The notes beneath the pieces were generated by a model. The model saw only the letters and a program-made list of their open reading frames with translations. It made no database searches and was not told where the DNA came from. The translations under genes were made by a program, and so were the position numbers. From NCBI RefSeq assembly GCF_036246005.1, contig NZ_CP109171.1:3212001-3276000 (forward strand): DNA of 64,000 nt, in the 5' to 3' direction. The DNA comes from Streptomyces sp. NBC_01723 (GTDB lineage Bacteria; Actinomycetota; Actinomycetes; Streptomycetales; Streptomycetaceae). Each line of letters starts with the position of its first letter. Position 1 is the stretch's first letter. Of the stretch, positions 34,921-44,313 are shown piece after piece.

Positions 34921-36141
34921 ATGCCCGAAGCCGTGATCGTTTCTGCCGCCCGCTCCCCCATCGGCCGCGCTTTCAAGGGCTCCCTGAAGGATCTGCGCCC
35001 CGACGACCTGGCCGCCACGATCATCCAGTCCGCGCTCGCCAAGGTTCCGGAACTCGACCCCCGGGACATCGACGACCTGATGCTCGGCTGCGGCCTGCCC
35101 GGCGGCGAGCAGGGCAACAACCTCGGCCGTATCGTCGCCGTCGAGATGGGCATGGACCACCTGCCGGGCTGCACCGTCACCCGGTACTGCTCCTCGTCCC
35201 TGCAGACCTCCCGCATGGCCCTGCACGCCATCAAGGCCGGCGAGGGCGACGTCTTCGTCTCGGCCGGCGTCGAGATGGTCTCCCGGTTCGCCAAGGGCAA
35301 CTCCGACAGCCTGCCGGACACGCGCAATCCGCTGTTCGCCGAGGCGGAGGCCCGTACCGCCGCCGTCGCCGGGCAGGAGGGCACCACCTGGCACGACCCG
35401 CGCGAGGACGGCCTGGTCCCCGACCCGTACATCGCGATGGGCCAGACCGCCGAGAACCTCGCCCGCTCCAAGGGCGTCACCCGGCAGGACATGGACGAGT
35501 TCGGCGTCCGCTCCCAGAACCTCGCCGAGGAAGCCATCAAGAACGGCTTCTGGGAGCGCGAGATCACCCCGGTGACCCTCCCCGACGGCACCGTCGTCGC
35601 CAAGGACGACGGCCCCCGCGCCGGCGTCACCCTGGAGGGCGTACAGGGCCTGAAGCCGGTGTTCCGCCCCGACGGGCTGGTCACCGCCGGCAACTGCTGC
35701 CCGCTCAACGACGGCGCCGCCGCCCTCGTGATCATGAGCGACACCAAGGCCCGCGAGCTGGGCCTGACCCCGCTCGCCCGGATCGTCTCCACCGGCGTCT
35801 CCGGCCTCTCCCCCGAGATCATGGGCCTGGGCCCGGTCGAGGCCAGCAAGCAGGCCCTGTCCCGCGCCGGGCTGGGCATCGGCGACATCGACCTGGTCGA
35901 GATCAACGAGGCGTTCGCCGCGCAGGTCATCCCCTCCTACCGCGACCTCGGCATCCCGCTGGAGAAGCTGAACGTCAACGGCGGTGCCATCGCCGTCGGC
36001 CACCCCTTCGGCATGACCGGTGCCCGCATCACCGGCACGCTCATCAACTCCCTCCAGTGGCACGACAAGCAGTTCGGCCTGGAGACGATGTGCGTCGGCG
36101 GCGGCCAGGGCATGGCGATGGTCATCGAGCGCCTGAGCTGA
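34921..36141 (+). CDS. Acetyl-CoA C-acetyltransferase (thiolase)
   Basis: A 406-residue thiolase that makes or cleaves acetoacetyl-CoA/3-ketoacyl-Co[11 protein letters not shown] near residue 90 carries the acylated Cys, NEAFAAQ and [11 protein letters not shown] the His, and [11 protein letters not shown] near the C-terminus the proton-donor Cys. GGAG precedes the ATG at 34921; a GTG one codon earlier is possible. It stands alone with about 260-300 bases of gap on either side, so it has its own promoter. Confidence 0.95.
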   Translation: MPEAVIVSAARSPIGRAFKGSLKDLRPDDLAATIIQSALAKVPELDPRDIDDLMLGCGLPGGEQGNNLGRIVAVEMGMDHLPGCTVTRYCSSSLQTSRMALHAIKAGEGDVFVSAGVEMVSRFAKGNSDSLPDTRNPLFAEAEARTAAVAGQEGTTWHDPREDGLVPDPYIAMGQTAENLARSKGVTRQDMDEFGVRSQNLAEEAIKNGFWEREITPVTLPDGTVVAKDDGPRAGVTLEGVQGLKPVFRPDGLVTAGNCCPLNDGAAALVIMSDTKARELGLTPLARIVSTGVSGLSPEIMGLGPVEASKQALSRAGLGIGDIDLVEINEAFAAQVIPSYRDLGIPLEKLNVNGGAIAVGHPFGMTGARITGTLINSLQWHDKQFGLETMCVGGGQGMAMVIERLS

Positions 36142-36438
36142 CGGCCGTACCGGGCGGGTGACTGAAGGACTGTCAGTAGCGCCCGGGGGACCCTGCGTGA
36201 CGCCACGGCCCGGGGCCCTGTGACCACAGGGTTCTGGGCCGTTTTGTGACCCAATCTCCCCCAGGATGTGACCTACCTCTCCCGCCCCCTTGATTTACGC
36301 AGGTCAGACCAACCACACCCCTCCCTACCGGGCCCAAAGTCCTGTCCGTTTCGTGACGTTACGCACTGACAGACGGTTAGTCCTCCCTTCAAGCTGATGT
36401 AGGAAGTCGGGGGTCGACTTTGAACCGGGAGTACGTCA

Positions 36439-37242
36439 GTGAGCGCCATGCCGATCGCCCTGCTGCTCACCACGGCCGCCACCGGCGCCGTGGGCGTCGC
36501 CGTCCTGCGCAGCATTCTGGTGCTGCGCCGGCAGGTGACCGCCCTGCGCGCCGAGCTGGCCGAGAGCCGGGCAACCGCAACGCGGGGCCGTGTGCCGGCC
36601 GCCCGCACCACCGCCGACGCCGAGGAGATACGCGCCGCCGTCGCGGAGGCGCTCGCCGAGGAGCGCGAGCGGGAACTCGCCGAGGCGAGGGCCTTCTGGG
36701 CCGCCCAGGAGTCGCGGGACGCGTCCGACGCCCCGCTGCTGCTCGGGCTGACCGACAGTGAGCTGTTCCTGCCCCGTCAGGCCGACCTCGTGGGGCTGGA
36801 GCCCGTGATCGAGCCGGTCGCGGAGAGCGACGAGCCGTCCGCGCAGGACCTCGCCGGCCCGAGGGACTCCGCCGAGCTGGCCGCCGCGCGCCGCCGGCAC
36901 CCCTCGCACCCGGACTTCGTACCGAACCCGGCACCGGCCGTGAACGACCACGAGCGGACCGTCGCCACCCTGGAGGGGCTGGCCGAGTCGGGCGTCACGC
37001 TCGCGGACGTCCGTCCGGGGCCGCTGGGCACCCTCGACGTGTACGTCTTCTCCGACGGCACCACCCTGTGCATGACCCCGGGCCACCGCGAGACCGCGGA
37101 GCGCCTGGCGGACGCGCTGGGCGCCGGCCAGACTCCGTACCTCCTCGGCGGCTCGGGGATCTCCGGCGCCTACACGCTGACCTTCGCGTGCGGCGAGGAG
37201 AACGTGTACATCCTGGCGGACCGGGTCATCGCGTCCCTGTAG
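36439..37242 (+). CDS. Single-pass membrane protein of unknown function
   Basis: A 267-residue protein from a GTG with GGGAG seven bases upstream. Residues 4-25 form a transmembrane helix, residues 27-90 a charged coiled coil, and the last 100 residues a soluble domain (TLDVYVFSDGTTLCMTPGHRE...YTLTFACGEENVYILADRV). It looks like a membrane-anchored sensor or secretion-accessory protein conserved in Streptomyces. No function is assigned. The 297-base gap upstream holds its promoter region but no gene. Confidence 0.78.
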   Translation: MSAMPIALLLTTAATGAVGVAVLRSILVLRRQVTALRAELAESRATATRGRVPAARTTADAEEIRAAVAEALAEERERELAEARAFWAAQESRDASDAPLLLGLTDSELFLPRQADLVGLEPVIEPVAESDEPSAQDLAGPRDSAELAAARRRHPSHPDFVPNPAPAVNDHERTVATLEGLAESGVTLADVRPGPLGTLDVYVFSDGTTLCMTPGHRETAERLADALGAGQTPYLLGGSGISGAYTLTFACGEENVYILADRVIASL

Positions 37243-37276
37243 TCCTGGCACACAGGACTACTGCCGCACCGAGTCC

Positions 37277-37588
37277 CTAGACCCCGGCCCGCTTGCGGGC
37301 CTCCTCCACCAGCCCCGCCGCTTCTTCCACCTGGCCCTCGTCCGTCAGTACGAGGGCCAAGTCGTGTGCGGCGACGGCGATCTGGTCGGCGGCCGCGAAC
37401 ATGCCCGCGTCGGGCATCAGACGGGGCTCGGCCCCCGGTTCCTCGATCAGCTGGGCGCGCCGGGCCAGCTCCCTGGCCAGCTCCAGCGCCTCGGCGGCGG
37501 CGCCGCGTTGGAGTCTGCTCTGCGGGGCGGCCCGCAGCCGGTCGGCGAAGTCGTCCACGGCACGGGTCAAAGGCGTCGTATCAACCAC
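37277..37588 (-). CDS. Small helical hypothetical protein
   Basis: A 103-residue Ala/Arg/Glu-rich all-helical protein starting at a GTG (VVDTTPLTRAV...); a GTG at 37636 would add 16 residues. Neither start has a clear ribosome site. It carries tetratricopeptide-like content (DQIAVAAHDLALVLTDEGQVEEAAGLVEEAR). It is convergent with the coiled-coil membrane protein gene. No function is known. Confidence 0.65.
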   Translation of the reverse strand: MVDTTPLTRAVDDFADRLRAAPQSRLQRGAAAEALELARELARRAQLIEEPGAEPRLMPDAGMFAAADQIAVAAHDLALVLTDEGQVEEAAGLVEEARKRAGV

Positions 37589-37691
37589 GGCGCGAGCGTA
37601 CGCGGCCGTCCGGGACTGTTGCCAACGGGCGAACACTCAGGCACGGTGACCTGAAGGACCGGCTTACATCCCCTTTCGCCCGGAGGCGCCG

Positions 37692-37922
37692 ATGTCCCAA
37701 GTCTTCTCCGAGGAGACCCATCGCAATCTGCTCGCCCGCATTCCCCAGTGCACCGGTCGTGAGATCTCCGACTGGCTGCGTGCCGTCGAGGACGGCCCCT
37801 CCCTTTTCCGCTTCGAGGAGAAGGTCAGCTGGCTCCGCCACGAACACAACCTCGCGTACGGCCACGCGAAGGCCATCGTCCACGAGTACGACCTGAGAAG
37901 GGCCGCGCGCAACCTGCTCTGA
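37692..37922 (+). CDS. DUF4287-like small conserved protein
   Basis: A 76-residue protein (MSQVFSEETHRNLLARIP...) with LRHEHNLAYGHAKAIVHEYDL near the C-terminus, a pattern of small DUF4287-type proteins. CCGGAGG precedes the ATG. It is cytosolic and of unknown function. A strong terminator follows immediately. Confidence 0.82.
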   Translation: MSQVFSEETHRNLLARIPQCTGREISDWLRAVEDGPSLFRFEEKVSWLRHEHNLAYGHAKAIVHEYDLRRAARNLL

Positions 37923-37948
37923 GCGGGGGCGCCGGCACCACGACGACG

Positions 37949-37981
37949 AAGGGCCCCGGGCTTGAAGCCCGGGGCCCTTCA
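37949..37981. terminator. Bidirectional intrinsic terminator
   Basis: A 14-bp perfect stem (37949-37962 / 37968-37981) with a TTGAA loop, between the convergent DUF4287-like and Bax1-I genes. Confidence 0.9.
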
Positions 37982-38006
37982 CTTGTCACACCGACGGCGG
38001 TATCCG

Positions 38007-38927
38007 CTAGTCGTTGCTGTTCAAGATCGCGATGAGTCGCAGGAACTCGAGGTAGATCCAGACCAGCGTCAGCGTGAGGCCGAAGGCCGCGAGCCAGGCC
38101 TCCTCGCGCGGCGCACCGTAGGCGAGCCCGTCCTCGACCTGCTTGAAGTCCAGGGCGAGGAAGCAGGCGCCGAGGATGACGCCGACGATGCCGAAGACGA
38201 CACCGAGCGCACCACTGCGGAAACCGAGGCCGTCGCCGCCGCCGAAGACGGCGAACAGCAGGTTCACCATCATCAGGAAGACGAAGCCGAGCGCCGCCGC
38301 CATCACGAAGCCGTAGAAGCGGCGGTTGACGCGGATCCAGCCGGCCTTGTAGGCGATCAGCACACCGGCGAAGACCGCCATCGTGCCGATCACGGCCTGC
38401 ATGGCCGCGCCGTCCGCGATGCGGTTGTCGACGACGCTGGAGACGACGCCGAGGAAGACACCCTCGAACGCCGCGTACGACAGGATCAGCGCGGGCGAGG
38501 CCTTGCGCTTGAAGGACTGGACGAGCGCCAGGACCATGCCGATCAGGGCGGCACCGATACCGATGCCGTACGAGCGGCCGATGTTGGCGTCGTCCACGGG
38601 CAGCAGCGCCCACGCGAGCGCGGCGGTCACCACGAGCACGCCGAGCGTGCTGCCGGTGCGGATGACGACGTCGTCCATCGTCATCCGGCCGGTGGTGGCC
38701 GGCGCCTGCGGCGGCGTGCCGTACTGAAGGTCCTGCTGGGCGTACGGGTTCTGCGCGTACGGGTTGTCCGCGGGCTGGGCGTACGGGGTGCCCTGCGTGC
38801 CCTGCGCGTACGGGTTGCCCTGCGTGGCGACGGCGGGTCCCCCGGCCTGCGGCGCGGCGTTGAAGCCCGCGTAGCCGTTGTCGCGGCTGAACCCCCGTCG
38901 CGAGAAGACCGGGTTTCTGCTCCTCAT
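38007..38927 (-). CDS. Bax inhibitor-1 family membrane protein
   Basis: A 306-residue YccA/Bax1-I-type protein. Residues 1-80 form a cytosolic tail rich in Asn-Pro-Tyr-Ala-Gln repeats. Residues 90-300 hold seven hydrophobic helices, ending LTLTLVWIYLEFLRLIAIL. The family forms calcium-leak-type channels or protease modulators. GGAGGAGTG precedes the ATG at 38927. The repetitive tail is longer than in enterobacterial YccA and typical of Streptomyces versions. Its role is not established. Confidence 0.9.
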   Translation of the reverse strand: MRSRNPVFSRRGFSRDNGYAGFNAAPQAGGPAVATQGNPYAQGTQGTPYAQPADNPYAQNPYAQQDLQYGTPPQAPATTGRMTMDDVVIRTGSTLGVLVVTAALAWALLPVDDANIGRSYGIGIGAALIGMVLALVQSFKRKASPALILSYAAFEGVFLGVVSSVVDNRIADGAAMQAVIGTMAVFAGVLIAYKAGWIRVNRRFYGFVMAAALGFVFLMMVNLLFAVFGGGDGLGFRSGALGVVFGIVGVILGACFLALDFKQVEDGLAYGAPREEAWLAAFGLTLTLVWIYLEFLRLIAILNSND

Positions 38928-39095
38928 TTCACTCCTCCATGGCCACACGGCGCAGCCTTGGCTCAAGAGTAATAGAACGGCAAAGGAATGACCCTACTGC
39001 TTGGGGAGGATCTTTCCCTCGCTCTGGCGCACAACACGCTACGCCGATCAGTGATTCCCCTCACGGCCGGGGCCCCAGGGGACGTCCGGGACCGC

Positions 39096-40274
39096 TCACC
39101 CGATCGGGAACCCGGTGTAGGCCTCGGCGAGGTCGGTCTCGGCGGCGCGGGAGGAGGCGATCCGGTCCAGACGGGCCACTTGGAGGCGGTCGTCGAAGGG
39201 CGTGGCGGCCGGGTCGCGGTGCAGCAGGGTCGTCATGTCGTACGAGAACCGCTCGGCCTGCCAGACGCGGCGCAGGCAGGTGGCGGAGTAGGCGTCGAGC
39301 AGCGCGTCGGAGCCGGTCCCGGCGCGGTGGGCCAGCGCCCGCGCGAGGGTGACGACGTCGCCGACGGCGAGGTTGAGGCCCTTGGCGCCGGTGGGCGGCA
39401 CGATGTGCGCGGCGTCGCCGGCCAGGAAGAGGCGGCCGTACCGCATGGGCTCGTGGACGTGGGAACGCATGGGGGTGACGGACTTCTGGGTGATGGGGCC
39501 GCGGCGCAGCGTCCAGTCGTCGTCGGTCTCGAAGCGGCGCTCCAGCTCGGCCCAGATCGCGTCGTCGCTCCAGCTGTCGGCGTCCGTGTCCGCGGGGACC
39601 TGGAGGTAGAGGCGGGAGACGGACGGGGAGCGCATGGACAGCAGGGCGAAGCCGCGGTCGTGGCGGGCGTAGACCAGCTCGTGGTGGGAGGGGGCGACGT
39701 CGGCGAGGATGCCGAGCCAGCCGAAGGGGTACGTCCGTTCGAAGGTGCGGCCGTTCGGGACCGCCGTCCGGGCGATGCCCCAGAAGCCGTCGCAGCCGAC
39801 GACGTAGTCGCACTCCAGGACGTCCTCCGTCCCGTCGGCGCCGCCGTGCCGGAAGCGGATGCGCGGGCGGTCGGTCCCGGCGCCCTCCACGGCCAGCGCC
39901 TCGGCCTCGAAGAGCAGCGGCCCGCCGTCCTCCAACTGGAGGGCGATGAGGTCCTTGCAGACCTCGGTCTGGGCGTAGACCATGACGGACCTGCCGCCGG
40001 TGAGCGCGGGGAAGTCCACGCGGTGGCGCCGCCGGTCGAAGCGCAGCTCGATGCCGTCGTGGCGCAGCCCCTCGCGGTCCATCCGCTCCCCCGCCCCGGC
40101 CGCGCGCAGCACGTCCACCGTGCCCTGCTCCAGGATCCCGGCGCGCTGCCGGCGTTCGACGTAGGCGCGGTCGCGGCTCTCCAGGACGACCGAGTCGATC
40201 CCGGCGTCGTGGAGCAGCCGGGCCAGCAGGAGTCCGGCGGGTCCGGCCCCGATGATGCCGACGGTGGTGCGCAT
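39096..40274 (-). CDS. pobA: 4-hydroxybenzoate 3-monooxygenase
   Basis: A 392-residue FAD hydroxylase that converts 4-hydroxybenzoate to protocatechuate with NADPH and O2. GIIGAGPAGLLLARLL near residue 5 binds FAD, CDGFWG is the DG motif, and FLAGDAAHIVPPTGAKGLNLA near residue 285 is characteristic of PobA. Length matches the 394-residue Pseudomonas enzyme. GAAGGGACGACCG precedes the ATG at 40274. It lies immediately downstream of bldA on the same strand, and a GGTGAA...TTCACC repeat sits in its leader. No pca or pobR gene is adjacent. Confidence 0.95.
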   Translation of the reverse strand: MRTTVGIIGAGPAGLLLARLLHDAGIDSVVLESRDRAYVERRQRAGILEQGTVDVLRAAGAGERMDREGLRHDGIELRFDRRRHRVDFPALTGGRSVMVYAQTEVCKDLIALQLEDGGPLLFEAEALAVEGAGTDRPRIRFRHGGADGTEDVLECDYVVGCDGFWGIARTAVPNGRTFERTYPFGWLGILADVAPSHHELVYARHDRGFALLSMRSPSVSRLYLQVPADTDADSWSDDAIWAELERRFETDDDWTLRRGPITQKSVTPMRSHVHEPMRYGRLFLAGDAAHIVPPTGAKGLNLAVGDVVTLARALAHRAGTGSDALLDAYSATCLRRVWQAERFSYDMTTLLHRDPAATPFDDRLQVARLDRIASSRAAETDLAEAYTGFPIG

Positions 40275-40308
40275 CGGTCGTCCCTTCGTCGCGTTCGCTT
40301 GTTCGCGT

Positions 40309-40326
40309 GGTGAAATTTCCTTCACC
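40309..40326 (-). promoter_or_regulatory. Candidate operator upstream of pobA
   Basis: GGTGAA-N6-TTCACC is a perfect 6-bp inverted repeat 35 bases ahead of the pobA start, in an otherwise AT-richer leader. PobR-type IclR regulators bind near-palindromic sites in this position, but the match is by geometry only. Confidence 0.45.
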
Positions 40327-40416
40327 GAATATCGGGGTGAGTTTCCGACCACACGCGCGCCGCTGTCAACGGTTCAGGGGGTGGGAGCCTGCGGAACTGA
40401 AGGGAAGCGTCGGAAG

Positions 40417-40500
40417 TGCCCGGAGCCGGACTTGAACCGGCACGCCCTCGAAGGGGCAGCGAGGTTTAAGCTCGCCGTGTCTGCATTCCACCATCCGGGC
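40417..40500 (-). tRNA. bldA: tRNA-Leu (anticodon UAA), bldA
   Basis: On minus the 84 bases fold as a class II tRNA. The acceptor stem GCCCGGA/TCCGGGC has discriminator A (CCA not encoded). The anticodon arm GCGAG-CTTAAAC-CTCGC places anticodon TAA at plus positions 40466-40468. A long variable arm (TGCCCCTTCGAGGGCG) and a GGTTCAAGTCC T-arm follow. This is the tRNA that reads UUA codons in Streptomyces, bldA, required for aerial development and many antibiotic pathways. The sequence is identical to bldA as I remember it. Confidence 0.98.
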
Positions 40501-40529
40501 AGGCCATGGGCTCCGCGTCGAGTGTCTTG

Positions 40530-40535
40530 AGCCTA
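40530..40535 (-). promoter_or_regulatory. Putative bldA -10 element
   Basis: TAGGCT on minus lies 29 bases ahead of the mature tRNA 5' end. No consensus -35 stands 16-18 bases further up. The rest of 40501-40882 contains an AT-rich patch (40572-40592) and no convincing gene. Confidence 0.4.
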
Positions 40536-40882
40536 TCGGGACACACCTCCCGAACCGTGGGCGGGAGGTGCGATGTTGTCTTATTTTATTGGCGCCTGAG
40601 GGTCCATCAGTTCCTGGTTCAGGCCATCAGTACTCGCCAACAGCCTCGCGAGTGGCGGCCCGCGGCGCACGTGGAATGACGGGATTTCACCGTCCCGGTC
40701 AGGGCGCCCGCCCCGTTCCGCCGTCGGGGTCGGCCGTCATCCGCAGGTATGACACCGCCGCCGCCCGTCCGACCGAAGTCGCCCCCCGAAACCGGAACAG
40801 CGGCTGACTACACGGCGCCGTCCGGGCGGAACGATGGGAGACGTCCCCGAGCACACGCCGTACCGACAGGAGCGCCTTTCCC

Positions 40883-41653
40883 GTGACCACCGCACCCATC
40901 GCCGACCGGTCCACCGTCGTGGCCGCACGCGCCACGGAGCTGTCCAAGATCTACGGCCAGGGTGAGACCCAGGTGGTCGCTCTGGACCGGGTCTCCATCG
41001 ACTTCCGGCAGGCCGAGCTGACCGCCATCATGGGCCCCTCCGGCTCCGGCAAGTCCACGCTGATGCACTGCGTGGCCGGCCTCGACACCTTCTCCTCCGG
41101 CTCCGTGCGCATCGGTGAGACCGAACTGGGCTCGCTGAAGGACAAGCAGCTGACCAACTTGCGCCGGGACAAGATCGGCTTCATCTTCCAGGCGTTCAAC
41201 CTGCTGCCGACGCTGACCGCGCTGGAGAACATCACCCTCCCGATGGACATCGCGGGCCGCAAGCCGGACAAGCAGTGGGTGGACTCCGTGATCCAGATGG
41301 TCGGCCTCTCCGGCCGGCTCGGTCACCGCCCCGCCCAGCTCTCCGGCGGCCAGCAGCAGCGCGTCGCCGTGGCCCGGGCGCTGGCCTCCCGGCCGGAGAT
41401 CATCTTCGGTGACGAGCCGACCGGAAACCTCGACTCCCGTTCCGGCGCCGAGGTGCTGGGCTTCCTGCGCAACTCGGTGCGGGAGCTGGGCCAGACCGTC
41501 GTGATGGTGACCCACGACCCGGTGGCCGCGGCCTACGCGGACCGGGTGGTCTTCCTCGCCGACGGACGCATCGTCGACGAGCTGTACGGGCCGACGGCCG
41601 ACGCGGTGCTGGACCGCATGAAGCGGTTCGACGCCAAGGGCCGCACCAGCTGA
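40883..41653 (+). CDS. ABC transporter ATP-binding protein (MacB/LolD type)
   Basis: A 256-residue ATPase. Walker A is GPSGSGKST near residue 52, the signature LSGGQQQRVAVARAL near residue 155, Walker B IIFGDEPTGNLD and the H-loop His VTHDP. GTG start with GGAG upstream. It overlaps nothing but is 57 bases ahead of the permease, forming a two-gene exporter. In this type VII ABC family the ATPase powers a large extracytoplasmic movement rather than transport through a pore. Confidence 0.95.
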   Translation: MTTAPIADRSTVVAARATELSKIYGQGETQVVALDRVSIDFRQAELTAIMGPSGSGKSTLMHCVAGLDTFSSGSVRIGETELGSLKDKQLTNLRRDKIGFIFQAFNLLPTLTALENITLPMDIAGRKPDKQWVDSVIQMVGLSGRLGHRPAQLSGGQQQRVAVARALASRPEIIFGDEPTGNLDSRSGAEVLGFLRNSVRELGQTVVMVTHDPVAAAYADRVVFLADGRIVDELYGPTADAVLDRMKRFDAKGRTS

Positions 41654-41710
41654 CGTCCCCCCGCCCGCCCCCGTACCGACTCGTACGTACGTCTGGACAG
41701 AGAAGACCCC

Positions 41711-44242
41711 ATGTTCCGTACCGCCTTGCGCAATGTCTTCGCGCACAAGGCCAGGTTGCTGATGACCGTGCTCGCCGTGATGCTCGGCGTGGCGTTCGTG
41801 TCGGGCACCCTGGTCTTCGCCGACACCCTCTCCAACGCCTTCCGCAACCAGTCGGCGAAGAGCTACGACGACGTCGCCGTCGCCGTCAGCTCGCACGCCG
41901 ACCCCGACAACCCCAAGGAAGAGCCCGGCCTCTCCGGCGAGGTCCTCGACAAGATCTCCGCCGTGGACGGCGTCGCCGGGGTGTACGGCCGCGTCGAGGG
42001 CTTCGCCGGTGTCGCCGACCCCGACGGGAAGCTCATCGGCGTCGGCTGGTCCAACAAGGGCTCCAACTTCGCGCCCGGCAAGGACGGCAAGGACACCGCG
42101 TACACGTTCACCGACGGCTCCGGCCCGGTGAAGGACGACCAGATCGCCCTGGACGAGGAGTCCGCCGGCAAGGGCGAGTACAAGGTCGGCGACCGGGTGC
42201 GCGTCGCGACCAACGGCCCGGTGAAGGAGTACACCCTCAGCGGTGTGTTCACCACCGAGGACGGCGCCGTCAACGCCGGCGGCAGCCTCGTCCTCTTCGA
42301 CACCGCCGTCGCCCAGCAGCAGTACCTCCGGCCCGGCTACTTCGAGAGCGCCACCGTCGCCGCCGCCCCCGGCGCCGACGACACGCGGGTCCTGAAGGCG
42401 GTCGAGCCGCTGCTGCCGGAGAGCGCCGAGGCCCAGACCGGCCAGGCGCTCGCGGACGAGCAGGCCGACCAGATCGAACAGGGCATGGGCAACCTCAAGC
42501 AGGTCCTGCTCGGCTTCGCGGGCATCGCGCTCTTCGTCGGCATCTTCCTGATCTCCAACACGTTCACGATGCTGGTCGCCCAGCGCACCAAGGAGATCGC
42601 CCTGATGCGTGCCGTCGGCGCGTCCCGCAGGCAGATCACCCGCTCGGTGCTGGCCGAGGCCGCGCTGGTGGGTCTGGTGGCCTCGGCCGTCGGCTTCGCC
42701 CTCGGCGTCGGTCTTGCCGTCGGACTGCGCTCCGGCATGGCGGCGCTCGACATGAAGATGCCGGCCGGTCCGCTGGTCCTGTCCGCCACCCCGGTGGTCG
42801 CGGCGTTCCTGGTGGGCGTGCTGATCACGGTGTTCGCCGCCTGGCTGCCGGGCCGCCGGGCCGCGAAGATCCCGCCGGTGGCGGCCATGAACAGCGTCCA
42901 CGCGGTGGCCACCACCAAGTCGCTGGTGCTGCGCAACTCCATCGGCGCGGCCGTCACCGCCCTCGGTGCGGTGGGGATCGTGGCGGGCGCCTCGACCGGC
43001 GGCGACGACGGCCGGCTGTACATCGGCGCGGGCGCGTTCCTGGCGCTCATCGGCGTGATCGTCCTCATCCCGCTGCTGTCCCGGCCCGTGATCGCACTCG
43101 TCCGTCCGCTGCTCGTCGGGCCCTTCGGGGTGGCGGGCAAGCTGGCCGGCCAGAACGCGGTCCGCAACCCCCGCCGCACCGGCGCCACCGCCTCGGCGCT
43201 GGCGATCGGGCTGACGCTGGTGACCGCCCTGTCGGTGCTCGGCGTCACGGTCGGCGCGGCCATCGACAAGATGACCACGGACAACATCAGGGCCGACTAC
43301 ATGGTCTCGATGGCCAACGGCGGCGACCTCGACCGGTCCGCGCTGACGGCCCTGGAGAAGGCCGACGGCGTGTCCGCGGTCTCGCCGCAGCAGGACGCCT
43401 ACTTCCGGGTCGACGGCGACTTCGTGTCCGCCTCGGCGGTCACCCCGGGCGACATCGAGAAGGTGCTGACCGTCGACACCGTCAGCGGCAACGCCGGCTC
43501 GCTCGCCCAGGGCCGGATCGCGGTCGCCGAGGAGACGGCCGAGAGCAGGGGCTGGAAGCCCGGCGACACCGTCTCCGTCACCTTCGACGACGACGAGAAG
43601 GCCGAGCTGACGGTCGGTGCCGTCTACAAGGACAGCGAGTTCCTCTCCCCCGTCCTCGTGGACCGGAAGGTCGTGGCCGGGCACGAGGCCAAGCCGTCCA
43701 TCCGGGAGATCTTCGTGAAGACCGACGGCGGCCAGTCGGCGGCGAACGAGAAGGTCCTCGTCGACGCGCTCGGCGACAACCCCGCGATCACCGTGATGGA
43801 CCGCCAGGACATCCGCGACGAGTTCGGCGGCGCCATCAACACCCTGCTGAACGTCATGTACGGCCTGCTGGCGATGGCCCTGATCATCGCGGTGCTCGGC
43901 GTCGTCAACACCCTCGCGATGTCCGTCTTCGAACGGCAGCAGGAGATCGGCATGCTGCGCGCGATCGGTCTCGACCGGCGCCGGGTGAAGCGGATGGTGC
44001 GGCTGGAGGCCGTCGTCATCTCGGTGTTCGGCGCGGTGGTGGGCATCGGTCTCGGCACGTTCCTCGGCTGGGCGATCGGCGAGACCGTCGCGGACAGCAT
44101 CCCGGGGTACGCGCTGGTCCTGCCCTGGGACCGGATCGGGATCTTCGTGGTGCTGGCCGGTCTGGTGGGTGTCCTGGCCGCCATGTGGCCGGCCCGCAAC
44201 GCCGCCCGGCTGAACATGCTGAACGCGATCAAGACCGAGTGA
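41711..44242 (+). CDS. FtsX-like ABC transporter permease (tandem FtsX domains)
   Basis: An 843-residue permease. An N-terminal transmembrane helix (about residues 16-38) is followed by a large extracytoplasmic domain to residue 255. Three helices with AQRTKEIALMRAVGASRRQI come next, then a second unit with a further helix pair, a second outside domain and three C-terminal helices with ERQQEIGMLRAIGLDRRRV. This duplicated layout is typical of actinobacterial FtsX/MacB exporters. The AQRTKEIA and ERQQEIGM loops contact the ATPase. It may move lipoproteins, peptides or lipids; the substrate is unknown. Confidence 0.93.
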   Translation: MFRTALRNVFAHKARLLMTVLAVMLGVAFVSGTLVFADTLSNAFRNQSAKSYDDVAVAVSSHADPDNPKEEPGLSGEVLDKISAVDGVAGVYGRVEGFAGVADPDGKLIGVGWSNKGSNFAPGKDGKDTAYTFTDGSGPVKDDQIALDEESAGKGEYKVGDRVRVATNGPVKEYTLSGVFTTEDGAVNAGGSLVLFDTAVAQQQYLRPGYFESATVAAAPGADDTRVLKAVEPLLPESAEAQTGQALADEQADQIEQGMGNLKQVLLGFAGIALFVGIFLISNTFTMLVAQRTKEIALMRAVGASRRQITRSVLAEAALVGLVASAVGFALGVGLAVGLRSGMAALDMKMPAGPLVLSATPVVAAFLVGVLITVFAAWLPGRRAAKIPPVAAMNSVHAVATTKSLVLRNSIGAAVTALGAVGIVAGASTGGDDGRLYIGAGAFLALIGVIVLIPLLSRPVIALVRPLLVGPFGVAGKLAGQNAVRNPRRTGATASALAIGLTLVTALSVLGVTVGAAIDKMTTDNIRADYMVSMANGGDLDRSALTALEKADGVSAVSPQQDAYFRVDGDFVSASAVTPGDIEKVLTVDTVSGNAGSLAQGRIAVAEETAESRGWKPGDTVSVTFDDDEKAELTVGAVYKDSEFLSPVLVDRKVVAGHEAKPSIREIFVKTDGGQSAANEKVLVDALGDNPAITVMDRQDIRDEFGGAINTLLNVMYGLLAMALIIAVLGVVNTLAMSVFERQQEIGMLRAIGLDRRRVKRMVRLEAVVISVFGAVVGIGLGTFLGWAIGETVADSIPGYALVLPWDRIGIFVVLAGLVGVLAAMWPARNAARLNMLNAIKTE

Positions 44243-44262
44243 CCTCACCGCGACGCGGCGCA

Positions 44263-44301
44263 CCGAGGGCCGGGCTCCCCGCACGGGGGCCCGGCCCTCG
44301 G
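44263..44301. terminator. Strong hairpin between convergent exporter and Cfa-like genes
   Basis: A stem of about 17 bp (44263-44279 / 44285-44301, one G·U) with a 5-base loop, 21 bases after the permease stop. Confidence 0.88.
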
Positions 44302-44313
44302 GTCGGGTGCGGG

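Noticed and set aside
33490..36063. 857-codon minus frame over the SGNH hydrolase and thiolase genes
   Set aside because: Shadow frame; both plus-strand genes have full catalytic motifs.
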